This document shows, one piece after another, positions 33,058-40,349 of a stretch of DNA of 64,000 nucleotides. The translations under genes and the position numbers were made by a program. The notes under the pieces are model-generated. The model did no database searches. It worked only from the letters and a program-made list of their open reading frames with translations, and had not been told where the DNA came from. Positions within the stretch are counted from its first letter, which is position 1. Every line of letters starts with the position of its first letter. The stretch is from positions 3,534,001 through 3,598,000 of the forward strand of contig CM057058.1 of the NCBI GenBank assembly GCA_029945375.1, given 5' to 3'. The stretch is from Agaricus subrufescens. Lineage: Eukaryota; Basidiomycota; Agaricomycetes; Agaricales; Agaricaceae.

Positions 33058-33978
33058 TTAGATATGCGCGAGGAGGTTGTTCAGGAGTTTCCTCTTGGTG
33101 TCTGCTATGATCCATTGGTCGGTTTTCTCGTTGAAACCAATGAAGTGAGGGGCGTTGTCTCGTCCTCCGACGACGATACGAACCGGCAGCCCTTTGAAGG
33201 TTTCGTCCTTCCCCTTTTTCATCAACAAGACAGTGAGGATGACGTTCCAGTATGCAAGTCTTTCTTCGGGGGATTTGTATCGGTTGTTGTAGGCGAAACA
33301 ATAGGTGGTGGGCATTTTGAATTCGGTGGGTACGGTGGCGTTTGGCATGAAGTTCAGATAGCTGTAGAGGGCGTCGGCTTCTTCGGCTAGATCGGGGGAG
33401 TGAATGTTAGAGACGCGGCTCGCAGCCGGGCGTATGTTCTCTTTGTCGGAGTCTTCATCCATGGGATCGTTTTCTCGACTCGGGACGGGTAAGGGAGTGG
33501 GGTCAGGAATGGGGATGGTTTCAGTTGGCGGAGTGTTGGGTCTGGTTTCGGGTTCCAATCGATAGGGTTTGCAGATTGCATCTGCGGCGTCTAGTTCTTC
33601 GGCAGGTCCTACTCGATCCAAGACGTCGAGCATTCTGACTGAGTGACAGGCGATGGAGTGGGCGTTGAATTCGATGTGGGTGTTAGTTATTTTGTGCAGT
33701 TTGGCGAGGATTTTGTTGAAGTGTTCGGCTACGATTCCTTCGTCTCCTCCGCAGAGTCTGATGGGGGCGATTACCGATCCTGCGATGTTCTGGGCGTTGT
33801 TGTTTAGTTGTATGATGGAGGCTCCTATTTCACGAAGTTGCGCCATGGCGTGCAGGACTCTGAGGAGATAGCGGCGTCGGGCTATGGTGGAGTGCCTGCG
33901 CTGGATGTAATCTTTGTGCATGGCTTGGTCGACGGGGATGGCGATGGTGCGGAAAGTCGGGTTGGTGTTAGGGTTCAT
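33058..33978 (-). CDS. Element C accessory ORF4 (306 aa), unknown function, 3' of pol
   Basis: ATG at 33978 (MNPNTNPTFRTIAIP), stop at 33058, 40 bp before the 3' LTR. The N-terminal half is helical-looking and basic (RRHSTIARRRYLLRVLH). A Pro/acidic linker at about 140-190 contains PIPDPTPLPVPS and DEDSDKENI. The C-terminal part is compact (AYWNVILTVLLMKKGKDE, then PHFIGFNEKTDQW). No signal peptide or clear transmembrane segment is visible, so it does not look like an envelope. I recognise no family. The gap upstream holds a TATA-like AATATAAAAT and a pyrimidine tract ending CTCACAG, either an internal promoter or a splice acceptor. Confidence 0.75.
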   Translation of the reverse strand: MNPNTNPTFRTIAIPVDQAMHKDYIQRRHSTIARRRYLLRVLHAMAQLREIGASIIQLNNNAQNIAGSVIAPIRLCGGDEGIVAEHFNKILAKLHKITNTHIEFNAHSIACHSVRMLDVLDRVGPAEELDAADAICKPYRLEPETRPNTPPTETIPIPDPTPLPVPSRENDPMDEDSDKENIRPAASRVSNIHSPDLAEEADALYSYLNFMPNATVPTEFKMPTTYCFAYNNRYKSPEERLAYWNVILTVLLMKKGKDETFKGLPVRIVVGGRDNAPHFIGFNEKTDQWIIADTKRKLLNNLLAHI

Positions 33979-34106
33979 GCTGGCTAAGAGTTCGAGCAGA
34001 GGGGCGTATTTAGCTGTGAGCGCAATGTTGGGCAGATTGGAATGAGAGAAAGAAAACGAGAAACGGTTTGATTTTATATTATCCCTTCCTCCCTATTAGG
34101 CAACTC

Positions 34107-34511
34107 CTACTGTTGCTGGTTGTTTTCTTCTGCCGGTGCTTCCCATCCATCTCCCCATGTTCCATTTGCGGCCCATCCGTGGGCGTTCGGGTTTATCTCC
34201 TCGGTGAGATCTTTCAACTCATCCTCCATCATCTGCAACTTCCTAATGATCTTCTTGATCAGCTGCCTTTCCTTCCTCATGACCTTTACCATGTGGTCCT
34301 TTTCTTCTTCACTCGCCGGGTTTACTCCTTTTGGACGATCGTAGATAAGTGGGACGTAGGTGTGGGCGTAACGGTTGTCCACGTCCGTTACTGCGCTGTA
34401 GATTTCGATGAGCTCTCGTTTGGCGGAGCTCCGGAAAGAGTCGATGATGAGGTTGTGGTATGCCTCTTGTTCGGGGGTGGTGAGAGTTTCGGCGGTGTTT
34501 TGGGTGCTCAT
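34107..34511 (-). CDS. Element C accessory ORF3 (134 aa), unknown function, 3' of pol
   Basis: The first in-frame ATG is at 34511 (MSTQNTAETL). The open frame extends upstream to a GTG at 34580 overlapping the pol stop. Product: short, charged, with a long helical or coiled-coil-like segment (HMVKVMRKERQLIKKIIRKL) and an acidic, Gln-rich tail. It has no membrane segment and no recognised domain. It lies 65 nt after pol and 128 nt before ORF4, in the position where errantiviruses keep env. Confidence 0.7.
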   Translation of the reverse strand: MSTQNTAETLTTPEQEAYHNLIIDSFRSSAKRELIEIYSAVTDVDNRYAHTYVPLIYDRPKGVNPASEEEKDHMVKVMRKERQLIKKIIRKLQMMEDELKDLTEEINPNAHGWAANGTWGDGWEAPAEENNQQQ

Positions 34512-34576
34512 GATGTCTTCTTCGAACCAATAGACAATGCTATACCGGTGGTTGTGTGGTGGGTTTCCTTTTATAT

Positions 34577-37500
34577 TCACAGGAGGTTGTTAAGTTTCCT
34601 ATATTCGGATAGGAGTTCTTGTGCGTTCTCAAGGTCTGCTGCGGATTGCCACGTATCCTCGGAGTTGTCGTATCCTTTCCAGTGTACCAGGTATTGAGTT
34701 CCTCGGCCTTTCTTCCTATGTCCACGGATTTCCTCTACTTCGTATTCTTCTTCGTTGTTAATAATATCTGGGGGGGGTGGAGGTGGAGTCTTTTGACAGT
34801 TGAATTCGGGTTCGTTGAATTTAGTGAGGAGAGAAGAATGGAAGACGTCGTGTATAGCCCAGGTTTCAGGTAATTTTAGACGGAACGAGGTTTCTCCAAT
34901 GGGTTCCAAAATTTCGAAGGGTCCGTAGCGTTTGTTGTCGAATTTTCCAGAAGGGCGGTTAGATCGTATGTTGGTGGCTTCTAAGAAAACTAGATCTCCT
35001 TTTGATAGAGGGTTCTTCTGCCGTTTCAGATTACCACGTTCGGACATGATGGAATTGTATTCTTCTAAAGCTGCTCGTGCTTCGTTTCGCGTTTTTTCTA
35101 ATTCCGCGGTGAAGTCGTTGGCCAGGGGGTTATCCGAGTTAGCGGTTAGGTTTCCTTTCCAAGGGTGAATGCCATAAGTGAGGAAAAATGGGGTTTGCTT
35201 GGTTGCAGCGTGGGTCTTGTCATTGTATTGGAATTCAGCGGTGGGAAGCCATTTTGCCCAGTCATTTTGTTTGTAGTTAACGAAGTTTCGTAAATAGGCT
35301 TCGACTTCTTGGTTGATCCTCTCCGTTTGGCCGTCGGTTTGTGGGTGGTAAGCGGTAGATAGGTTTCTTTCGATTCCTAGGGCGGAGCATAATTCCTTCA
35401 TGAATTTAGAGGCAAACTGGGGTCCTCTGTCGCTAATAATGCGTTTGGGTATTCCGTGTATGCGCCAGATGTCCTTCTTGTAAATTTCAGCAAGTTGTCT
35501 TGACGTGAGGGAAGTTTCGGTGGGGATGAGGTGGATCATTTTGGAGAATCGATCGACAATTACAAGTATGGCGTCGTGGTCCTCGGATTTAGGTAGGGGG
35601 CCAATCATATCGATGGATATTTCTTGCCATGGTGCTTCGGGGATGGGTAGGGGTTTGAGGGGCGTGTGACCGGGTTGTCGGTTGATCTTGTTTTTCTGGC
35701 ATTCAGTACATCCTTTCACGAACCTCTTGACATCCGTCTTGATCGTGGGCCACCAGAAGGTTCGTTTTACAAGTTCGAGCATGCGGTAAGATCCGGGGTG
35801 TCCTATATCGGGTGGGTCGTGGTGGTCCGAGAGTATGGATTCTCGAAGTTTGGGTTCATCTGGTACATAGATCTTCCCGTTTCGGTAGATTATACCGTTC
35901 TCTTCCCAGAATTGGTCGGGTTTTTTGTTCTTTTCTTGGATGACGCGGTTCTCTTGGAGTTTGGAGTTGCTAATTTGTTTCAGGATGTCGGGATCCGCGG
36001 AGATCGAGAAGTTTCGGTTTAAGAGCATGGTGACTTCTAGTGAGGTGGGGATTTCGGATAAGGTTCGTAGGATGACGCGGTCTTTGAACATCTCGATTCG
36101 GGCTTCTTCCTCGGGGTTTTCGTGTCGGAAGAGTCTGGATAGGATATCGGCTTTGACGTTAGTTTTACCAGGGACGTGTCGGAGCAAGTAGTCGTATTCT
36201 TGGAGCATGAGATACCATCGGGCCTGACGGGCGTTTAGTTTTTGTGGTTCGCGGAAGTATTTGAGGTTTTCGTGGTCGGTCCAGATTTCAAACTGATGCT
36301 TGGCGTCTAGTAGATAGTGTCTCCAGTTCTTGATTGCCTTGACTATAGCTAGGAGTTCTTTGTCGTAGATTTCGTAGTTCTTTTCTGCGTCGGTGAGGGC
36401 TTTGGACATGAAAGCGACTGGGTGCCATTTTCCTTCTTGTTCTTGGGATAGGACTGCTCCGATTCCTACGTTGGATGCGTCGGTTTCGAGTCTGAATTTT
36501 CCTTCGTTGTCTGGCAGGGCTAGGACGGGTTCATTGGTGATGGCGGTTTTGATGGCTTCGAAGGCGTTTTGTTCCTCGGCGGTCCATTTCCAGGGTTTTG
36601 GGGTTTTACCTCCCTTCAAGGCATTGAGCGGTGCAGCGAGAGTGCTAAAGTCTTGAATAAAGCGTCGGTAGAAATTTGCAAAACCGATAAACCGTTCGAC
36701 GTCCTTTACGCAGGTTGGTGTTTTCCAGTTCCGGACCGATTCGACTTTTTCAGTTTCCATGCTTGCTTGACCGTCTCCTATAACCGTTCCGAGCATCGAG
36801 ATCTTGGTTGCATTAAACTCGCATTTGGTTCGTTTGAAGCATAGGTTGTTTTCGTCCGCTATTTTTAGGAATCGCAATGTTCGTTCTTCTAGTTCGGGGA
36901 GTGAATCGGCAGGAATGGCGAAATCGTCTATGTAGTTGACTAGTGAGCCGTCTTGGATCATTTCTCTGAAGATGGTGGTCATCCAGCGAGAGAAAGTGGC
37001 TGGCGAGTTGCACATTCCGAAGAACATGACCGTTGGTTCGAAAAGTCCTCTGTTGGTGAGGATAGCTCCTTTCCACTCGTCTCCTTCCTTGATTCGTACA
37101 TTGTTATAACCCCAGATGATGTCGAGTTTGTTGAAATATTTGGCGTGTTTTAATTTCCCGATGACTTCGCTGATTAGTGGTAGGGGGGTTTTGTCTTTTA
37201 TGGTAACCGAGTTGAGTTTGCGATAATCCTGGCATAGCCTTAGTGAGCCGTCTTTCTTGGGGACAAAGAAGCAGGGGGCTGCGTAAGGGCTTTTAGACGG
37301 TCTGATGCGCTTGGTGGCGAGGTTTTCATCCAGAAATTTGTTGAGCTCGATTTCCTCCTTCGGAGTCATTTCGTAGACTTTTGCGTCGATTTCGTTTGGG
37401 GCGTCCGGGAGTAGGTTGACCTCGTGGTCCCATTGGGTCCGTTTCGGTAGCTTGTCGAAGTTCTTCTTGTTGAAGAGGTGGGTATATGGTCTCATGTATT

Positions 37501-38197
37501 CAGGTAGATCGAGGGGATTGGTCGGGTCGGGTTCCTTTTCTTCTTCGAAGTCTTCCCATTTGGTCTGGAGGCGTCGTAGGTGTTCCGGTAGTAAGAAGTT
37601 GGTGTGTTTGACTGAGCATTCGGGTGGGCATCTTGAGAAGGTTACAGTTCCTCGATTCCAGTCGATTTCCGGGTTGTGTTTGGTTAACCAATCATGTCCA
37701 ATGAAAATGTCCGCTGAGTCCAGTTCGGCTACAACTGCGTCGATAGTTTCTTGGTGTCCTTCTATATTTAGATCCAGGCTGACGAATTTGGTGATGGGTT
37801 CTTTTCCGCTTGGGGTACCGTCGGCGTTGGTTGCTTGGATGGGGTGGTCGAGTTTATGGGTGGGGATCTTTTGTTTGTGGACGGTTCTTTTGTCGATACA
37901 AGTGTGGGTGCACCCTGAGTCGAGCATGGTTTTGGCTTGGAACGTTTCTCCGTTAGGTTTGGTGATTTCCGGTTTGAGTATTAACTCCTGCACTCCTAGT
38001 CGTTTCTGAGGGCAAACATATCGATTTCTCATACGACTAGATACGTCGGTTCGCGAGTTCGTGCCTACTCCGAACCTTTGGGAAAATCCTGTTGAGTTTC
38101 TTCGGCTGTTCCTTCCTCTCCGGTGGTAATGGCGCGAATCTTGGTTGGCTTCTTGGGGTTTCGGCAGAGTTTGGCGATATGGCCCGGTTTGCCACAA
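34577..38197 (-). CDS. pol: Element C pol: protease, RT, RNase H, integrase, chromodomain (1206 aa)
   Basis: Protease MLDSGCTHT is near aa 92. RT has KLDIIWGY and the catalytic YIDD at about 421-424. RNase H is marked by LETDASNVG. The integrase zinc finger is in the region DIGHPGSYR to CTECQ. The core has D (SIDMIGPLP), D (ISDRGPQF) and E (DGQTERINQ), and then a GPY/F-like segment (KRYGPFEILEP). The last 55 residues form a chromodomain (YLVHWKGYDNSEDTW), which in chromoviruses steers integration to marked chromatin. Pol overlaps gag by 133 nt in the -1 frame, so fusion by frameshifting is likely. No internal stop. Length and domain order are those of a complete chromovirus. Confidence 0.96.
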   Translation of the reverse strand: MWQTGPYRQTLPKPQEANQDSRHYHRRGRNSRRNSTGFSQRFGVGTNSRTDVSSRMRNRYVCPQKRLGVQELILKPEITKPNGETFQAKTMLDSGCTHTCIDKRTVHKQKIPTHKLDHPIQATNADGTPSGKEPITKFVSLDLNIEGHQETIDAVVAELDSADIFIGHDWLTKHNPEIDWNRGTVTFSRCPPECSVKHTNFLLPEHLRRLQTKWEDFEEEKEPDPTNPLDLPEYMRPYTHLFNKKNFDKLPKRTQWDHEVNLLPDAPNEIDAKVYEMTPKEEIELNKFLDENLATKRIRPSKSPYAAPCFFVPKKDGSLRLCQDYRKLNSVTIKDKTPLPLISEVIGKLKHAKYFNKLDIIWGYNNVRIKEGDEWKGAILTNRGLFEPTVMFFGMCNSPATFSRWMTTIFREMIQDGSLVNYIDDFAIPADSLPELEERTLRFLKIADENNLCFKRTKCEFNATKISMLGTVIGDGQASMETEKVESVRNWKTPTCVKDVERFIGFANFYRRFIQDFSTLAAPLNALKGGKTPKPWKWTAEEQNAFEAIKTAITNEPVLALPDNEGKFRLETDASNVGIGAVLSQEQEGKWHPVAFMSKALTDAEKNYEIYDKELLAIVKAIKNWRHYLLDAKHQFEIWTDHENLKYFREPQKLNARQARWYLMLQEYDYLLRHVPGKTNVKADILSRLFRHENPEEEARIEMFKDRVILRTLSEIPTSLEVTMLLNRNFSISADPDILKQISNSKLQENRVIQEKNKKPDQFWEENGIIYRNGKIYVPDEPKLRESILSDHHDPPDIGHPGSYRMLELVKRTFWWPTIKTDVKRFVKGCTECQKNKINRQPGHTPLKPLPIPEAPWQEISIDMIGPLPKSEDHDAILVIVDRFSKMIHLIPTETSLTSRQLAEIYKKDIWRIHGIPKRIISDRGPQFASKFMKELCSALGIERNLSTAYHPQTDGQTERINQEVEAYLRNFVNYKQNDWAKWLPTAEFQYNDKTHAATKQTPFFLTYGIHPWKGNLTANSDNPLANDFTAELEKTRNEARAALEEYNSIMSERGNLKRQKNPLSKGDLVFLEATNIRSNRPSGKFDNKRYGPFEILEPIGETSFRLKLPETWAIHDVFHSSLLTKFNEPEFNCQKTPPPPPPDIINNEEEYEVEEIRGHRKKGRGTQYLVHWKGYDNSEDTWQSAADLENAQELLSEYRKLNNLL

Positions 38198-39180
38198 TTA
38201 TAGCATTCGATGTTGGATTTGAATCCTTGGTTTTCAATGTGGCCGAATTTGCCGCATTTGAGGCATTTGGGTTTGCCATTGGCGTCCCATTCCAGCTTCC
38301 TGGCTCCAATTTCCATGGGTTGTCCGCTTCCTCCGTAGGTGACTCCGGTAGCGGTACGGTGGTCGTTTCGTCGTCTTTCTGTGTCTTCCCATCCTTTTCC
38401 AACAGATCCGATGGCGGCGATCCATCCCTTGAGGGAGGTGGGAATGGCGTTCGGGGGGTAACCCAAAATGGTATGGATTACATCTGATCTGGTGTGTTGC
38501 TTCAGGAGGTAGAGTGCGTGGTCTTTGCTAGATTTGGATTGATGGACGAGGGCGGTAAATTTGACAAGGAAGTCGTTGGTGTGAAGGTTTCCTTGTTTAA
38601 AGGATTCAATCTTGTCTTTAGCGATCTGCTGTTCGTTTCCGGGGGAAAAGGCGTCTACGATTTCTTCGGCAAAGACCTTCCAATCCGCAGTATCATCTCC
38701 TTTGATGATCTTGTCCTCCCATTGTTTAGTGAACCATCCCGGGATTTCTCCTCTCAGGCGGTTGGTAACGAGGAGTATTTTCGAATCTGCATCTTTGTAT
38801 TTGCTAAACTTGAGGAAAATTTCCATTCCTCTCCACCAGTCGTTAAACTTGTTCCTATCTCCATGGAAAAATCCTGGTTCCATGACATCCTTGTGGTTGA
38901 TTGCGTTGGTGGACTTGGTTTCGGTGTTGTTGGTCGCCATTTCTTTCAGTTCTAGTTCTTCGAGTTCTTTTGCTAGTCGATTTAGATCTTCGTCGAGTGG
39001 AGTGTTCTTCGGTATTTGTTCTGGGTCTGGTTCTTCTGGTTCCTGTTCGTCGTTTTCTGATGGTTCTGTTTCTTGGTCTTCCTCGTGTCTGAGGGCTTCA
39101 AATCTGTTTCCGTTTCTGTGTCCTTCAAAGAAGACTGTTTCAAAATCGATTCCGAATAGTTCTGTATCGTCTGTGCTCAT
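38065..39180 (-). CDS. gag: Element C gag (371 aa)
   Basis: ATG at 39180 lies 80 nt after the 5' LTR. The first 80 residues are acidic. The capsid-like region is at about 95-260. The C-terminal nucleocapsid has CLKCGKFGHIENQG, lacking the last Cys of a first knuckle, and a complete CCHC knuckle CYNCGKPGHIAKLC. The end overlaps pol in the -1 frame. Confidence 0.93.
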   Translation of the reverse strand: MSTDDTELFGIDFETVFFEGHRNGNRFEALRHEEDQETEPSENDEQEPEEPDPEQIPKNTPLDEDLNRLAKELEELELKEMATNNTETKSTNAINHKDVMEPGFFHGDRNKFNDWWRGMEIFLKFSKYKDADSKILLVTNRLRGEIPGWFTKQWEDKIIKGDDTADWKVFAEEIVDAFSPGNEQQIAKDKIESFKQGNLHTNDFLVKFTALVHQSKSSKDHALYLLKQHTRSDVIHTILGYPPNAIPTSLKGWIAAIGSVGKGWEDTERRRNDHRTATGVTYGGSGQPMEIGARKLEWDANGKPKCLKCGKFGHIENQGFKSNIECYNCGKPGHIAKLCRNPKKPTKIRAITTGEEGTAEETQQDFPKGSE

Positions 39181-39246
39181 ATACTGAGCTTGTCGCGGTT
39201 TCCTGCCTCAATGACTAGAGGTCTTTACTGCAAGGTGAGCTTTACG

Positions 39247-39259
39247 ACGCTTTACCAAA
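39247..39259 (-). promoter_or_regulatory. Element C primer binding site, self-priming type
   Basis: In element sense the site directly after the 5' LTR reads TTTGGTAAAGCGT. Its 12-nt core TTGGTAAAGCGT is the exact reverse complement of a segment of the transcribed LTR (39336-39347 on the plus strand). In Tf1-type chromoviruses the 5' end of the mRNA folds back onto the primer site and primes reverse transcription. No tRNA is needed. Confidence 0.8.
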
Positions 39260-39549
39260 TGTTACGACCTTATAGCGATTAGCTCAGGTTGCAACTTAGG
39301 GCAAAGACTTGAGAGCGATAAGGGAATATAGCGAGTTGGTAAAGCGTAAGGAATACAGAGTATTACTACGCTACTTATAGAGGAGTCGACTACCTAATAA
39401 TAGAAGTAGAAAGCGGGCTGAGTAAGTATGCCCGAGGTGTCTGACTAACGATGAGAGCAAGTACACAAAAAGGCAAGGCGAGCATGTGGGTGTGGAGCAG
39501 TAGCATGTGGGCCTGGGTCAGGGGACGATAACGGAAATAGATCGTAACA
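39260..39549 (-). repeat. Element C 5' LTR
   Basis: 290 bp, nearly identical to 32727-33017 (one indel in an A run and about two substitutions). It contains the promoter and the complement of the primer binding site. Confidence 0.95.
39374..39380 (-). promoter_or_regulatory. TATA box of element C promoter
   Basis: CTATAAG in element sense lies about 30 nt upstream of 39347, where the segment complementary to the primer site begins. That is the spacing expected if transcription starts at the self-priming sequence. Confidence 0.65.
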
Positions 39550-40349
39550 ACTAAAGTCGAGGAGGGTGTGGACGTAGCGGAACTTTTATCGAGGTTTGAA
39601 GGGAATCATATAACGATCACGCAGAAGGAACTTCTGGCGTTAGCCCCTCGACTACGAGAAGCCATGAAGGGACTCATCTCGAAAAAGAGAGTACCTACTG
39701 GTGAAGTATCAGTCATCGAGGAGGTAGTGGCAGAGGTACCGGAGATAGTCGAGACGGAAGAAAACACCGACTCGGAACATGAGGAAGGCGGATCCTGTAG
39801 AGTCATTGATGTAAATATATTAATGAGTACTGGGGGACCAGTCGAGACTAGTGGGATCGAGGATATGTGTACAGGGAAAGACCCGGTGCTGCAATTGTTG
39901 ACTCGATACTCAGCAGAAGAGTCGAGGACAATGATATTTGCAATAGCGGAGCAGGATCGTCTCTCAGCAAAGGATGTAGCTGAATTAACGGTCATTCCAA
40001 CACTTATTAATGGTGTCCGAGAGGAAGAGGCACTGTTAGATAGTGGTTCACAAGTTGTGATGATGTCAAGGGAGGCTGCCGCGGACTGTAAACTCAGTTG
40101 GGATCCGAGCTTGCAAATTAACATGCAATCGGCCAACGGGCAGGTGTCTCGGACGTGTGGTCTAGCCAGGAATGTACCATTTACCTTAGGGGATCTGACA
40201 GTACAACTCCAGGTGCACGTAGTCGAGAAGGCACCGTATCGAGTCTTACTGGGCCGTCCTTTCGACTTGGTTACAGCAAGCGAGGTCGTAAATCATCAAG
40301 ACGGAAGACAGTATCTTAATTTGAAAAACCCCGAGACTAAAGCCTCGAC

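Larger units (their letters stand above)
32727..39549 (-). mobile_element. Nested Ty3/Gypsy chromovirus (element C), complete and young
   Basis: LTRs at 32727-33017 and 39260-39549 (291 and 290 bp, TGTTACG...CGTAACA) differ by only about three positions. Gag, a protease-to-chromodomain polyprotein and two extra ORFs lie between them, all intact on the minus strand. The target duplication is perfect. The primer site and LTR show the self-complementarity of Tf1/sushi-type elements. This copy has every sign of recent activity. Confidence 0.95.
32722..39554. other. Target site duplication ACTAA of the nested chromovirus
   Basis: ACTAA at 32722-32726 directly precedes the left LTR, and ACTAA at 39550-39554 directly follows the right LTR. 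A 5-bp duplication is usual for Ty3/Gypsy integrases. Confidence 0.95.

Noticed and set aside
33058..34511. ORF3/ORF4 as a retroviral envelope
   Set aside because: No signal peptide, no transmembrane anchor and no cysteine pattern or cleavage site typical of envelopes.
36393..39187. Plus-strand ORFs of up to 197 aa across element C gag-pol
   Set aside because: They are antisense shadows of the intact minus-strand gag and pol.
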